From the NCBI RefSeq assembly GCF_010211765.1, contig NZ_PDWO01000005.1, forward strand, positions 62,001 to 126,000: a DNA stretch of 64,000 nt. The letters run 5' to 3'. The position numbers and the translations under genes were made by a program. The stretch is from Pseudoxanthomonas kaohsiungensis. Its GTDB lineage: Bacteria; Pseudomonadota; Gammaproteobacteria; Xanthomonadales; Xanthomonadaceae. The notes beneath the pieces are model-generated. The model saw only the letters and a program-made list of their open reading frames with translations. It did not search any database and was not told where the DNA came from. Positions 52,098 to 61,735 of the stretch are shown here, in pieces (position 1 is the stretch's first letter; each line of letters opens with the position of its first letter).

Positions 52098-53372
52098 ATG
52101 AAGCTGGTCTCGGCATGGTTGGCGATCCCGTTCTGGCAGCGCGTGGCGGCCGGCTTCGTGCTGGGCGCGCTGGCGGGCTGGTTGATGGGGCCGGCCGCGC
52201 AGACCTGGTTCGGGCCGCTGGGCACCATCTACGTCACCCTGATCCGGATGATCGCTGTGCCGCTGGTGCTGTTCGCGGTCATCAACGCCGTCGCCTCGCT
52301 GCACGGGCAGAAGTCGGTGGCCGCGCTGGGCGGCCGCACCTTCCTGTGGTTCGCCGCGACCGCGGCGCTGGCGGTGTGCGTGGGCCTGGTCGTGGGCCTG
52401 GTGCTCAAGCCCGGGCATGGCCTGAGCGGCCTGCAGATGGCGCCGGACTACACCGTGCGCGAGGTGCCCACGCCGGTGCAGGTGCTGCTGGACGTGGTGC
52501 CCTCCAATCCGTTCAAGGCGCTGGCGGACGGCAAGATCCTGCAGGTGATCTTTTTCGCCGGCCTGGTCGGCTTCGCCCTGGTCAAGCTCGGCGAGCGCAC
52601 CGCGCGCCTGCGCGCGCTGGCCGGCGAGGCCAGCGAGACGATGATCCAGGTCACCCGCTTCGTGCTGGAGACCACGCCCCTGGGCACCTTCGGCCTGATC
52701 GCCGGCCTGGTCGGCAGCTACGGCTTCGAGAAGCTGCTGCCGCTCGGCAACTTCGTCTTCGCCCTGTACCTGGCCTGCGCCCTGCACATCGTGTTCGTCT
52801 ACGGCAGCCTGCTGCTGGCGCACGGGCTCAACCCGCTGAAGTTCTTCCGCGGCGCGGCCTCGGGCATGCAGGTCGCGTTCGTCAGCTCGTCGAGCTTCGC
52901 CTCGATGCCGGTGGCCCTGCGCAGCGTCACCCACAACCTGGGCGTGGACCGCGACTACGCGGCGTTCGCCGTGCCGCTGGGCGCGAGCATCAAGATGGAC
53001 GGCTGCGGGGCGATCTACCCGGCGCTGACCAGCGTGTTCGTGGCCCAGTACTTCGGCCTTGACCTGTCGGTGAACCAGTACTTCGTGATCCTGCTGGCCT
53101 CGGTGCTGGGCAGCTTCGGCACCGCCGGCGTGCCGGGCACGGCGATCGTGATGGTGACCCTGGTGCTCAGCGCGGCCGGCCTGCCGCTGGAAGGCATCGG
53201 CCTGCTGGTGGCGATCGACCGCATCCTGGACATGATGCGGACGATGACCAACGTGACCGGACAGATGCTGGTGCCGGTGCTGGTGGCCAAGGAGACCGGG
53301 CTGCTGGACCGGCAGGTCTACGACCGCGCGTCCAGCAACGTCGGCCTGGAGCACGGGGGCGTCGGCGACTGA
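52098..53372 (+). CDS. Dicarboxylate/amino acid:cation symporter (DAACS family)
   Basis: Inner-membrane secondary transporter of 424 residues of the GltP/DctA family. The helical layout is typical (FWQRVAAGFVLGALAGWLMG first; TLIRMIAVPLVLFAVINAVAS), with the re-entrant serine-rich loop FVSSSSFASMPVAL and the transport core GASIKMDGCGAIYPALTSVFVAQ, GTAGVPGTAIVMVTLVL and IDRILDMMRTMTNVTGQ. Glutamate/aspartate or C4-dicarboxylate with Na+ or H+ is expected; substrate cannot be told apart by eye. Confidence 0.95.
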   Translation: MKLVSAWLAIPFWQRVAAGFVLGALAGWLMGPAAQTWFGPLGTIYVTLIRMIAVPLVLFAVINAVASLHGQKSVAALGGRTFLWFAATAALAVCVGLVVGLVLKPGHGLSGLQMAPDYTVREVPTPVQVLLDVVPSNPFKALADGKILQVIFFAGLVGFALVKLGERTARLRALAGEASETMIQVTRFVLETTPLGTFGLIAGLVGSYGFEKLLPLGNFVFALYLACALHIVFVYGSLLLAHGLNPLKFFRGAASGMQVAFVSSSSFASMPVALRSVTHNLGVDRDYAAFAVPLGASIKMDGCGAIYPALTSVFVAQYFGLDLSVNQYFVILLASVLGSFGTAGVPGTAIVMVTLVLSAAGLPLEGIGLLVAIDRILDMMRTMTNVTGQMLVPVLVAKETGLLDRQVYDRASSNVGLEHGGVGD

Positions 53373-53403
53373 GCCGGCGGCGGGCTTCCGGCCGCCCGCA
53401 GCG

Positions 53404-54749
53404 TCAGTCGGCCGGCGCGGCGGACGCTTTCGCCGCGCCGGCGCTGAAGTCGTCGCGCGGATAGCGCACGCCGCGCTTCACCGTCTCGGTCACGCTGCGC
53501 AGGTGGTCGATATCGGCCAGCGGATCCTGCGCGAGCACCACCAGGTTGGCGAGCTTGCCCGGCTCGACCGTGCCCATGGCCTTCTCCTGGCCCAGCGCGC
53601 GGGCGGCCGTGGCGGTCGCCGCGCGGATCACCTCCATCGGCGGCATCCCGACCGGGCCGGCGAGCAGGTCCAGCTCGTCATACAGCGACGGGAACGGCGC
53701 ATCGTCCGGGTTGTCGCCGTCGGTGCCGCTGGAGATGGCCACGCCCTGTTTGAACGCCTGCGCGGTCAGGCGCAGGGTCAGTCCGGCCGAGCAGCGCGGC
53801 GGCGCGCCTTCCTGTCCCGCGCGTATTCCTCGACGTGGCGCACGTACACCAGGTTGGTCGCGTCGAGGATGATCCCGCGCGCGGCCATCGACGCGAACAG
53901 GTCGGTGATCGGGGCCGGCATCGCCCCGTCGTTGAATGGCGCTTCGTCCACGGGCGTGCGCTCGTGGTAGCTCGCCGGCTTGCGTGCCGAGGCCTGGTAG
54001 GCGAGCGGGCAGCTGTGCGAGATCACGTCCATGCCGGCGGCCACGTCGTCGGCCGGCATCGCGGGAAACACCGCCGCATGCGCCCACACCGGGATGCCCT
54101 GGCGGTGCGCTTCGGCGGTGATCCTGGCCAGCAGCGGCCCGGGCATGTCGGCATACAGCTTGATGCCATCGGCCGAAGTGCCGCGCGCCATCGCCACCGC
54201 CAGGACCAGGTCGGTGCGTTCGTCGATAGCCTGCATCCACGGCGTTTGTCCGGGCGTCCTGCCGCGGGTCACCGCGATCGTGCGCGGATCCTTGAAGAAC
54301 CCAGGCCCGGCCATCAGCGCTGCGTAATGGATGTCCGGCGAGGGAATCTCCCCGACCAGGGCCTGGCGGGAAAGTTCGCCGACCGAACGCACGTCGTCGG
54401 CCATGCTGCGCACGGCGGTCACGCCGGAATACAGCTGGCGTCGCAGCGTCTTCCTGGCCGCGTCCGCATCCGGCGGCGTGGCCAGGTGGACGTGGGTATC
54501 GATCAGGCCGGGGATGACATGCCGCCCCTGCAGGTCAACCACCCGCGCACCGCGCATATCGGCCTGCGCGTCGGGCAGCACCGCCACGATGCGTTCGCCC
54601 TCGACGACGATGCTGGTGCCGGGCCTGGCGGGCGCGCCGGTGCCGTCGATCAGTACCGCGTGGCGATAGATGGTCCGTTCCGGCGTGGCCTCGGTGGCGA
54701 TGGCGGTGGAGGACAGCAGGAGCAGGCAACCCAGGAAGCCACGGCGCAT
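53404..54749 (-). pseudogene. Secreted metal-dependent amidohydrolase, frameshifted
   Basis: One gene split over two frames. The N-terminal frame (signal peptide GFLGCLLLLSSTAIA) runs through IDTHVHLATPP, SADGIKLYADM (the Lys site), VWAHAAV and VISHSCP and ends RKARRRAARPD at a TGA at 53778. The neighbouring frame continues CSAGLTLRLTAQAFKQGVAISSGTDGD (metal Asp), PMEVIRAATATAARALG and GTVEPGKLANLVVLAQDPLADI to 53404. All metal ligands of an imidazolonepropionase/prolidase-like amidohydrolase are present across the break, in a GC-run around 53800-53815. So it is a very recent mutation or a sequencing error; removing two bases there restores one frame of ~447 codons. Confidence 0.85.
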
Positions 54750-54797
54750 TGCAAGATCCATCCGGCGGGGCGTGCAGCATCGCCGGTCACTGGCCGT

Positions 54798-55679
54798 TTA
54801 CGCCAGCCCGCCGGCGCCTTCGCGCCGGCCTGCCCGTACCAGCCATCCGGCGAACAGCGCCGCGGTGAGGAACATCAGCAGGCTGTAGACCGCGGCCGGC
54901 GCCGCGATCGTGGAGCTCTCCAGCACGTTGAGCGCGATGAAGATGGCCAGGGTGCCGTTGTGGATGCCGATCTCCATCGCGATGGCGATCGCCTGCCCGC
55001 GCGGCAGGCGCAGCGCCAGCGGCGCCCGGTAGCCGGCGGCCATGCTGGCGAGGTTGAACAGCAGGCAGGCCGCGCCGACGGCGGCGAAGTAGGTGACCAG
55101 CACCTGCCAGGACTGGACCACGGCCACCGCCACCAGCAGTGCCAGCACCAGTACCGCCAGCACCCGCAGCGGTTTTTCGGCGCGCGCGGCCAGCGCCGGG
55201 AACGATCCGCGCACGGTCATGCCCAGCAGCACCGGCAGCAGGATGATCACCGCGACCTCGACGATCTTGCGCGTGGGCGGCGGCACGTACTGGCCCGCGC
55301 CCAGGAAATGTTCCAGGGCCAGGTTGAGGATCAGCGGCAGGGTGAGCAGGCACAGCACGCTGTTGATCGCGGTCAGGGTGATGTTGAGGGCGACGTCGCC
55401 GCGCGCCAGGTGGCTGTAGATGTTGGCGGTGGCGCCGCCCGGCGAGGCGGCCAGCAACATCAGGCCCACGGCCAGTTCCGGCGGCAGGCGGAACGTCAGC
55501 GCCAGCCCGAACGCCGCCCAGGGGAGCAGAAGGGTCTGCAGCGCCAGCCCGACCAGCACCGCGCGCGGGTAGCGCGCCACCCGGCGGAAGTCCTCGACGG
55601 TCAGGCCGAGCCCAAGGCCGAGCATGATCACGCCCAGGGCCAGGGGCAGCATCAGGTTGGTCAGCAGCGTCGCCTGCAT
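54798..55679 (-). CDS. Bile acid:sodium symporter (BASS) family transporter
   Basis: Membrane protein of 293 residues with about nine hydrophobic helices, beginning LMLPLALGVIMLGLGLGLTVEDF. Hallmarks are LMLLAASPGGATANIYSHLARGDVALNITLTAINSVLCLLTLP (the sodium-site crossover) and AIAMEIGIHNGTLAIFIAL. Members transport bile acids, pantoate, pyruvate or other organic anions with Na+; the substrate here is open. It lies 48 bases upstream of the amidohydrolase gene on the same strand, possibly co-transcribed with it. Confidence 0.93.
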   Translation of the reverse strand: MQATLLTNLMLPLALGVIMLGLGLGLTVEDFRRVARYPRAVLVGLALQTLLLPWAAFGLALTFRLPPELAVGLMLLAASPGGATANIYSHLARGDVALNITLTAINSVLCLLTLPLILNLALEHFLGAGQYVPPPTRKIVEVAVIILLPVLLGMTVRGSFPALAARAEKPLRVLAVLVLALLVAVAVVQSWQVLVTYFAAVGAACLLFNLASMAAGYRAPLALRLPRGQAIAIAMEIGIHNGTLAIFIALNVLESSTIAAPAAVYSLLMFLTAALFAGWLVRAGRREGAGGLA

Positions 55680-55823
55680 CTACGGCTCCCTTCCCCGCGG
55701 GTGGCCGATACCATCACCGATGGCGGCGCCGGCGGTCACGCTGCTGCGCCGCATGGTCCGCGTGCCGCGCTGCGCGTGGCGGCGTACCCTGACGGCGACG
55801 CCCTTTACCCCGTGAGGCCCGCC

Positions 55824-56315
55824 ATGCCGGGACAACAGCGCGACCTGACCCTGCGCTTCCTTGCCGAACCGACCGACGTCAACTACGGCGGCAAGGTCCA
55901 CGGCGGCATCGTGATGAAGTGGATCGACCAGGCCGGCTATGCCGCCGCGGTGGGGTGGAGCGGTCGCTACAGCGTCACCGTGGCCGTCGGCGGCATCCGC
56001 TTCGTCGCGCCGGTGCGGATCAGCGACCTGGTGGCGGTATCGGCCAAGCTGATCCACACCGGCAACAGCAGCATGCATTTCGCCATCGAGGTGCGCGCGC
56101 GCGACCCGATGGGGGGTGACTGGCGGCTGTGCACGCACTGCGTGATCGTGTTCGTGGCGCTCGACGCGGTCGAGGGCCGGCCGGTCGCGGTGCCGCCCTG
56201 GCTGCCGCAGTCCGACGAGGACCGGCGCATGGCCGAGTACGCCCTGAAAGTGATGGACCTGAGCAAGGGCATCGAGCAGACCGCCGCCGCCTACCAGTCG
56301 CCTGCCGGCGACTGA
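55824..56315 (+). CDS. Acyl-CoA thioesterase (hotdog fold, YciA/BACH type)
   Basis: A 163-residue hotdog thioesterase: VNYGGKVHGGIVMKWIDQAGYAAAVGWSG contains the catalytic Asp region, followed by VAVGGIRFVAPVRISDLVAVSAKLIHTGNSSMHF and a C-terminal helix (RRMAEYALKVMDLSKGIEQ). Members hydrolyse acyl-CoA in the cytoplasm. GAGG seven bases before ATG 55824 decides the start; the preceding GTG 55812 is also in frame. Divergent from the BASS gene, convergent with the NlpC/P60 gene and separated from it by a strong hairpin. Confidence 0.92.
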   Translation: MPGQQRDLTLRFLAEPTDVNYGGKVHGGIVMKWIDQAGYAAAVGWSGRYSVTVAVGGIRFVAPVRISDLVAVSAKLIHTGNSSMHFAIEVRARDPMGGDWRLCTHCVIVFVALDAVEGRPVAVPPWLPQSDEDRRMAEYALKVMDLSKGIEQTAAAYQSPAGD

Positions 56316-56345
56316 GGACGCGTCCCGGGGCCCGTGCCGAAAGCA

Positions 56346-56369
56346 CGAGGCCGCCATGCGGCGGCCTCG
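56346..56369 (-). terminator. Hairpin between convergent genes
   Basis: Ten-base stem CGAGGCCGCC / GGCGGCCTCG with the loop ATGC. In minus-strand direction it is followed by TGCTTTCGG, a weak T stretch, so it best serves the NlpC/P60 gene. Confidence 0.55.
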
Positions 56370-56396
56370 AAGAAGGGTCCGGCAATCGCGCCGCGG

Positions 56397-57263
56397 TCAG
56401 ATCTCGACCCGGCGCGCCTGCATGAAGCGGTTGCTCCAGTAGCCGGTTTCCATGCTGTCCACGCGCACATCCTTGCCGCGGCTGGGCGCGTGCAGGAACT
56501 GGCCGTTGCCGACGTAGATGCCGACATGGTTGACCCGGCCGCGCAGGCCGAAGAACACCAGGTCGCCGGGGGTGAGCGCGCTGCGGTCGCGGATCAGCTG
56601 GCCGGACGCGGATGCGGCCATCTCGCGCGACACGCGCGGCAGTTCCACGCCCAGCGCGCTGCGGAACACGTAGCCGACCAGGCCGCTGCAGTCGAAGCCC
56701 TCGGTGGAGGTGCCGCCCCAGCGGTACGGGGTGCCGACCAGCGACATCGCGGCCTTGAGCACCTGCTGCACCCGGCCCTCGGGGGCCTGGCTGCTCTGCG
56801 CAGGGACGCCCTGGGTGAGGTCGTAGGCGGCGAGCAGGCGGCTGACGTCGCCGGCGAACATCGCCGAGCGGTCCAGCAGCGGGAGGCTGTCGTTGCCGGC
56901 CAGGTGCGGCAGCAGCGCGGCGAGGGTCGCATTGGCGGCGGCATCGGCCTTCTGCCGCAGGCCGGAGGCCGCAGCGGCGGGCGCCTTGGCGCCGGCGACG
57001 ACGGGTTGCTTGGCCAGCTGGGATGCCGCCGGCTTGGCCGCCGCGGAAGCGGCGACCGGCGCCGCCAGTTCCAGTTCGACCGGGACGATCACCTCGGCCG
57101 CCGGGGCGATGGCCTCGGGCACGATCGGCGCCGGTTCCGGCGCGGCCAGCGCAGGCAGGGCCGGCGCGGCGAGCAGGAGGGCGAGGAGGGGGCGGAGCAC
57201 CGCCCGGGAACGGGCAGTGGTAGTGGCGGCAGGCTGGCCTGTACGCAGGTCGTCGGTCGTCAC
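56397..57263 (-). CDS. NlpC/P60 (C40) cell-wall peptidase with long Ala-rich linker
   Basis: Secreted peptidase of 288 residues cutting peptidoglycan stem peptides. A signal peptide (PLLALLLAAPALPALAAP) is followed by ~100 residues rich in Ala/Pro/Val, a helical segment, and the catalytic domain at ~165-285: TPYRWGGTSTEGFDCSGLVGYVF with the nucleophilic Cys, RVNHVGIYVGNGQFLHAPSRG with the His and the second polar residue. Start is GTG. A related C40 gene lies 108 bases upstream on the same strand; the AT-rich gap suggests its own promoter. Confidence 0.92.
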   Translation of the reverse strand: MTTDDLRTGQPAATTTARSRAVLRPLLALLLAAPALPALAAPEPAPIVPEAIAPAAEVIVPVELELAAPVAASAAAKPAASQLAKQPVVAGAKAPAAAASGLRQKADAAANATLAALLPHLAGNDSLPLLDRSAMFAGDVSRLLAAYDLTQGVPAQSSQAPEGRVQQVLKAAMSLVGTPYRWGGTSTEGFDCSGLVGYVFRSALGVELPRVSREMAASASGQLIRDRSALTPGDLVFFGLRGRVNHVGIYVGNGQFLHAPSRGKDVRVDSMETGYWSNRFMQARRVEI

Positions 57264-57310
57264 GCGGGCATCACATCTACGGCAGTGGACGGATCATGCC
57301 GCCTTCACTG

Positions 57311-57346
57311 TCCCTTGATGTTCACAAAAAGTTAAATTTATGTAAA
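57311..57346 (-). promoter_or_regulatory. AT-rich probable promoter of the first NlpC/P60 gene
   Basis: A 36-base AT-rich island in otherwise GC-rich DNA. In minus-strand direction it reads TTTACATAAATTTAACTTTT; TTTACA could be a -35 and a TAAATT or TTTAAC a -10, but no pair has ideal spacing. Confidence 0.35.
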
Positions 57347-57370
57347 GGCGCGTGTGCGCCGTGTCCCATT

Positions 57371-57934
57371 TCAGCGCAGAACGCGTTTGGCGCCGCTGTA
57401 GTGGTCGCGCCAGTAAGGGCCGTCCAGGCGGTCCAGGCGCACCGTCCCGCCGGTACTCGGCGCATGGACGAAGCGGCCTTCGCCCACGTAGATGCCCACG
57501 TGGGTGACATTGCCGCTGCTGCCGAAGAACACCAGGTCGCCGCTGGCCAGCCGCTCGGGCGCCAGCCGCGGGCCCTGCACGCCGGCCAGTTCGCGCGAAC
57601 TGCGGGGCAGGCGCAGGGCCAGCATGTCGCTGTAGACGTAGTTGACCAGTCCACTGCAATCGAACCCCGATTCGGGCGTATTGCCGCCGTAGCGGTACGG
57701 CGTGCCCACCAGGCTCAGCGCGCGCAGGGTGACCGCGTTGGCCGAGGCCGGGTCGTCCGGTGCCACCTGCGGCCAGTGGCGCGCCTGCGGGGTCTCGGGG
57801 CGGGTCGCTTCCCGGCCGCAAGCGGCCAGCAGCAGGGCCAGGCCCAGTGCCGCGAGGACGCCTGTCCGGCCCGGCGCTGGCACCGGGGGAAGCGGGACGG
57901 GATAATGCGGACCTTTCCTCACGGCGGCCATCAT
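57371..57934 (-). CDS. NlpC/P60 (C40) peptidase, lipoprotein
   Basis: A 187-residue relative of the preceding peptidase. A lipobox LALLLAACGR predicts lipid anchoring, unlike the neighbour with a signal-peptidase-I site. The C40 domain has SLVGTPYRYGGNTPESGFDCSGLVNYVYSD with the catalytic Cys and VTHVGIYVGEGRFVHAPSTGG with the His residues. The two peptidases share about half of their domain residues by eye, so one is likely a duplicate of the other. It is divergent from slyD across 71 bases. Confidence 0.92.
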   Translation of the reverse strand: MMAAVRKGPHYPVPLPPVPAPGRTGVLAALGLALLLAACGREATRPETPQARHWPQVAPDDPASANAVTLRALSLVGTPYRYGGNTPESGFDCSGLVNYVYSDMLALRLPRSSRELAGVQGPRLAPERLASGDLVFFGSSGNVTHVGIYVGEGRFVHAPSTGGTVRLDRLDGPYWRDHYSGAKRVLR

Positions 57935-58005
57935 GGCCGCACTCCCCTGCGGCCGACAAGCCGTCCAACCGCTGCCGGTCCACGGGCAGCCATACCGAGT
58001 TGCGC

Positions 58006-58485
58006 ATGAAGATCGAAAAAGACCGCGTCGTCCGTTTCCACTACACCGTCTCCGAAGTCGGCCAGGAGCCGCTGGAGAGCTCGGCCGACCGCGAGCCGAT
58101 CGCGATCCTGATCGGCCACGGCAACATCATCCCGGGCCTGGAGGCGGCGATGCAGGACAAGGCCGCCGGCGAGAAGTTCGCCGTCGACGTCCCGGCCGCC
58201 GAGGCGTACGGCGAGCGCCGTGAAGGCATGGGCCAGCGCATCCCCAAGAAGCACTTCGGCAATACCAAGCTGGCGCCGGGCATGCAGGTGGTCCTGCAGA
58301 CCAACTTCGGCCCGCGCGCGGTGACCGTGGAGAAGGTCGGCCACAGCGTGGTCGACGTCGACCTGAACCACCCGATGGCCGGCAAGGACCTGCACTTCGA
58401 CGTGGAGATCGTCGAGGTCCGCGAGGCCAGCGCCGAGGAGATCGAGCACGGCCACGTGCACGGCGACGGCGGCCACCACCACTGA
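58006..58485 (+). CDS. slyD: FKBP-type peptidyl-prolyl isomerase, SlyD-like
   Basis: Cytoplasmic isomerase/chaperone of 159 residues. FKBP core: VVRFHYTVSEVGQEPLESSADREPIAILIGHGNIIPGLEAAM, then the insert-in-flap domain AYGERREGMGQRIPKKHFG and LNHPMAGKDLHFDVEIVEVREA. The C-terminus is His-rich (EHGHVHGDGGHHH), the metal-binding tail of SlyD, but far shorter than in E. coli. It is followed by a strong terminator. Confidence 0.94.
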   Translation: MKIEKDRVVRFHYTVSEVGQEPLESSADREPIAILIGHGNIIPGLEAAMQDKAAGEKFAVDVPAAEAYGERREGMGQRIPKKHFGNTKLAPGMQVVLQTNFGPRAVTVEKVGHSVVDVDLNHPMAGKDLHFDVEIVEVREASAEEIEHGHVHGDGGHHH

Positions 58486-58509
58486 GGCGGTTTCGCCGGC
58501 GTTGACGCG

Positions 58510-58541
58510 ACGGCCCGCTTCGGCGGGCCGTTCGTTCTTTC
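58510..58541 (+). terminator. Rho-independent terminator of slyD
   Basis: Nine-base stem ACGGCCCGC / GCGGGCCGT with a TTCG tetraloop, followed by a T-rich tail (TCGTTCTTTC). Confidence 0.82.
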
Positions 58542-58568
58542 GGGTCCGCCGGCCGGGCGCGCCGGCAG

Positions 58569-59225
58569 TTACGCCGGGACCGGCTCGCCGCTGCGGGCGA
58601 AGGCCTCGCGCACCGGGGCGAAGCTGCGCCGGTGGTGCGGACAGGGTCCATGCGCGGCCAGGGCGGCCAGGTGCGCGGGGGTCGGATAGCCCTTGTGCAC
58701 GTCGAAGCCGTAATGCGGATGTTCCTCGTGCAGCGCGCACATGAGGCGGTCACGCGCGACCTTGGCCAGGATCGAGGCGGCCATGATCGCCGGCTCCAGC
58801 GCGTCGCCGCCGACCACCGCCTCGGCCAGGCATGGCAGCGCCCGCGGCACGGCGTTGCCGTCGATGCGAACCAGTTCGACCTGCGGCCCCAGCGCCAGGA
58901 TGCAGCGACGCATGCCTTCCAGGGTCGCGTGCAGGATGTTGAGCCGGTCGATCTCCTCCACCGGCACCATCTCGACGTGCCAGGCCAGGGCGCGTTCGAC
59001 GATGCGCGGGTAGAGCGCCTCGCGTTGCGCGCGGGTCAGCTTCTTCGAATCGTCCAGCCCGCGCAGCCGGCGCCGCGGATCGAGGATCACCGCCGCCACC
59101 GCCACCGGGCCGGCGAGCGGACCGCGGCCGGCCTCGTCCACCCCGGTCACGCGCAGCCGCCGGCGGTCGATGGCGAACATGTCCATGCCCGGGTCCTGCG
59201 CCGGGCCGGCGCCCGGCCGCTTCAT
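58569..59225 (-). CDS. rnhB: Ribonuclease HII
   Basis: Removes RNA from RNA-DNA hybrids and single ribonucleotides. 218 residues. Active site: [15 protein letters not shown] with the Asp-Glu pair, [16 protein letters not shown] (Asp), and [12 protein letters not shown] with the last Asp. Start ATG 59225 shares four bases (ATGA) with the lpxB stop; a Met 14 residues later is closer to the usual N-terminus. Last gene of the lpxD-fabZ-lpxA-lpxB-rnhB unit. dnaE, the usual next gene, is absent. Confidence 0.96.
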   Translation of the reverse strand: MKRPGAGPAQDPGMDMFAIDRRRLRVTGVDEAGRGPLAGPVAVAAVILDPRRRLRGLDDSKKLTRAQREALYPRIVERALAWHVEMVPVEEIDRLNILHATLEGMRRCILALGPQVELVRIDGNAVPRALPCLAEAVVGGDALEPAIMAASILAKVARDRLMCALHEEHPHYGFDVHKGYPTPAHLAALAAHGPCPHHRRSFAPVREAFARSGEPVPA

Positions 59226-60442
59226 GGCGCGGGCCGGCGCCCGCCGGCGAGCGCGGGCAGGCTGGCGACCGCGGCGGCGGCCGAGGCCGACGCACCCTGG
59301 CGCAGCTGCTCGTGCAGGGCCAGGTACTTCGGTTGCAGGGCGGCCACCGCCGCGGGCGACTGGAACCAGGTCAGCACCGCGTCGGCCAGCCGCGCCGGGG
59401 TGCAGTCGTCCTGCATCAGTTCCGGCGCCAGGTCCTCGCCGGCGAGCACGTTCGGCAGCGCGTAGCGGTCGACCTTGAGCAGGCCCAGCGCCCGCACGAT
59501 GCGGTAGGTGAGCGGCGACACGCGGTAGCCGACCACCATCGGCCGCTTGGACAGCATCGCCTCGAGGGTCGCCGTCCCGGAGGCGAGCAGGACCACGTCG
59601 GCGGCCGCCAGCGCGGTGCGGGCCTGGCCGTCGAGCAGGTGCGAATGCATCACCGGCAACGCCGAGCGCGACATCTGCGCCTGCAGCAGCTCGCGGCAGC
59701 GCGCGTTGGCCGCCGGCACCACCACGTGCAACGCACGCATTTCCTCGGCGACCTGCCAGGCGGCCTCGAAGAAGACCTCGCCCAGCCGCTCGATCTCGCC
59801 CAGGCGGCTGCCCGGCAGCACCGCCAGCACCGGCGCCCCGGCGGGCAGGCCCAGGGCCGCGCGGGCCGCTTCGCGGTCGGGATGCAGCGGCATCGCGTCG
59901 GCCATCGGATGGCCGACGAAGCGCGCGTCGACGCCATGCCGGGCGTAGATCGCCGGCTCCATCGGGAACAGGCACAGCACCCGGTCGGCACTGGCGCCGA
60001 TCTTCTCGGCACGCTTCTCGCGCCATGCCCAGACCGAGGGGCTGACGTAGTGGACGGTGGGCACGCCGCGTTGCTTGAACCAGCGCTCCACGCCCAGGTT
60101 GAAGTCAGGCGCATCGATGCCGATCACCACGTCCGGCCGCCAGGCCAGCGCGCGCGCGCGGAACTCCCGGCGCAGCTTCAGCAGGCGCGGCAGGTGGCGC
60201 AGCACCTCGAACAGCCCCATCACCGCCAGTTCGCTGGCGTCGTGCCAGGTCTCCACGCCGGCCGCGCGCATGGCGTCGCCGCCGATGCCGGCGAAACGCG
60301 CGTCGGGGAACCGGCGGCGCAGTTCCTCGACCAGGCCGGCGCCGAGCGCGTCGCCGGACGCTTCGCCGGCGACGAGCACGAAGCGCAGGCCGCCCGCGTC
60401 CGTGCGCTGCGCCGCTTCCCGTCCCCGGATGCGCTCGTTCAT
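59222..60442 (-). CDS. lpxB: Lipid-A-disaccharide synthase
   Basis: Joins UDP-2,3-diacylglucosamine and lipid X; peripheral inner-membrane enzyme of 406 residues. Signature: [75 protein letters not shown], and [31 protein letters not shown]. The N-terminus has about 17 residues before the first strand. Twenty bases separate it from lpxA. Confidence 0.98.
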   Translation of the reverse strand: MNERIRGREAAQRTDAGGLRFVLVAGEASGDALGAGLVEELRRRFPDARFAGIGGDAMRAAGVETWHDASELAVMGLFEVLRHLPRLLKLRREFRARALAWRPDVVIGIDAPDFNLGVERWFKQRGVPTVHYVSPSVWAWREKRAEKIGASADRVLCLFPMEPAIYARHGVDARFVGHPMADAMPLHPDREAARAALGLPAGAPVLAVLPGSRLGEIERLGEVFFEAAWQVAEEMRALHVVVPAANARCRELLQAQMSRSALPVMHSHLLDGQARTALAAADVVLLASGTATLEAMLSKRPMVVGYRVSPLTYRIVRALGLLKVDRYALPNVLAGEDLAPELMQDDCTPARLADAVLTWFQSPAAVAALQPKYLALHEQLRQGASASAAAAVASLPALAGGRRPAP

Positions 60443-60462
60443 GGCGGCCCGACGCGGTGCGC

Positions 60463-61251
60463 TCAACGCAGCAGCGGCCGTTCGCCGCTGCCGATGAAGT
60501 CCAGCAGCAGGCGCACGTCTTCGCTGTCCAGCGCCTGCTGCGCCAGCTGCTCGCGGGCTTCGGCCAGCGGCAGCCCGGCGACGAACAGCGTGCGGTAGGC
60601 GCGCTTGATGGCCGCGATCCGCTCCGGGCTGAAGCCCCGGCGCTTGAGGCCCTCGCTGTTGATCCCGCGCGGCCGCCCGATCGAGTTGCCGCCGACCATC
60701 GTGAACGGAGTGACGTCGCCGTTGGCCAGCGCGCCCATGCCGAGGAAGGCGTGGGCGCCGATCCGGCAGAACTGGTGGGCGCCGGCGAAGCCGCTGATGA
60801 TCACCCAGTCGCCGACGGTGACGTGGCCGGCCAGGGTGGTGTTGTTGGAGAAGATGCAGTGGTTGCCGACGATGCAGTCGTGGGCCACGTGGGTGTAGGC
60901 CAGCATCCAGTTGTCGTCGCCGATGCGGGTCACGCCGCCGCCGTTGCCGGTGCCGCGGTTGAGGGTGACGAACTCGCGGAAGACGTTGCGGTCGCCGATC
61001 ACCAGCTCGGTGCGCTCGCCGGCGAACTTCTTGTCCTGCGGTTCGCCGCCGATGGCGCAATGGCCGATGAACCGGTTGTCGCGGCCGATCCGGGTCGGGC
61101 CGGCGAAGCTGCAATGCGGGCCGATCTGGCAGCGGTCGCCGATCTCCACGTCCGGGCCGACCAGGGTGAAGGCGCCCACGCTCACGCCCTCGCCCAGGCG
61201 CGCGCCGGGATCGATGACCGCGGTGGGGTGGATCAGGGCATTGGCGTTCAT
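60463..61251 (-). CDS. lpxA: UDP-N-acetylglucosamine O-acyltransferase
   Basis: First step of lipid A synthesis; 262 residues. Left-handed beta-helix hexapeptide repeats are plain ([57 protein letters not shown] with the catalytic His). The C-terminal helical domain reads [28 protein letters not shown]. Twenty-five bases downstream of fabZ. Confidence 0.98.
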   Translation of the reverse strand: MNANALIHPTAVIDPGARLGEGVSVGAFTLVGPDVEIGDRCQIGPHCSFAGPTRIGRDNRFIGHCAIGGEPQDKKFAGERTELVIGDRNVFREFVTLNRGTGNGGGVTRIGDDNWMLAYTHVAHDCIVGNHCIFSNNTTLAGHVTVGDWVIISGFAGAHQFCRIGAHAFLGMGALANGDVTPFTMVGGNSIGRPRGINSEGLKRRGFSPERIAAIKRAYRTLFVAGLPLAEAREQLAQQALDSEDVRLLLDFIGSGERPLLR

Positions 61252-61276
61252 GGGTTCGAAGTCCGTCGAGCGGGCG

Positions 61277-61735
61277 TCATTCGCGGGTGCCGGCGCACAG
61301 CACCTCGGCGCAGGCGACGACTTCGCCGTCGACCTTGGCCTCGCCGTAGTACACGGCCATGTTGCGGATCACGCGCTTGATCTGCACGTGCAGCTCGAGC
61401 ACGTCGCCGGGCACGACCTGCTTGCTGAAGCGGGCATTGTCGACCTTGACCATGTAGAACAGCTTGGACTGCGCGTCGCGACCGAGCGAGAGCTGGGTCA
61501 GCACGCCGCCGGCCTGGGCCAGCGCCTCGATGATCAGCACGCCGGGCATGATCGGCTGGCCGGGGAAATGGCCCTGGAAGAACGGCTCGTTGACCGTCAC
61601 GTTCTTCACGCCGACGATGCGCTTGGCCTCGATGTCCAGGTCGACGATCCGGTCGACCAGCAGGAAAGGATAGCGGTGCGGGATCAGCGAGCGGATCGTG
61701 TTGACGTCGACGGGAAGCTGCACGGTTTCGTTCAT
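61277..61735 (-). CDS. fabZ: (3R)-hydroxyacyl-ACP dehydratase
   Basis: Fatty acid elongation dehydratase, 152 residues. Hotdog motif: [17 protein letters not shown] contains the catalytic His, and [26 protein letters not shown] the catalytic Glu. Sits within the lpx operon as in most gammaproteobacteria, balancing the use of hydroxyacyl-ACP between phospholipid and lipid A. Its ATG overlaps the lpxD stop (ATGA). Confidence 0.98.
   Translation of the reverse strand: MNETVQLPVDVNTIRSLIPHRYPFLLVDRIVDLDIEAKRIVGVKNVTVNEPFFQGHFPGQPIMPGVLIIEALAQAGGVLTQLSLGRDAQSKLFYMVKVDNARFSKQVVPGDVLELHVQIKRVIRNMAVYYGEAKVDGEVVACAEVLCAGTRE

Noticed and set aside
53404-54240. The C-terminal frame of the amidohydrolase as a separate gene starting upstream at 54240
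   Set aside because: Its first ~145 codons are an out-of-frame reading of the intact N-terminal gene; only the part after the break is homologous-looking.
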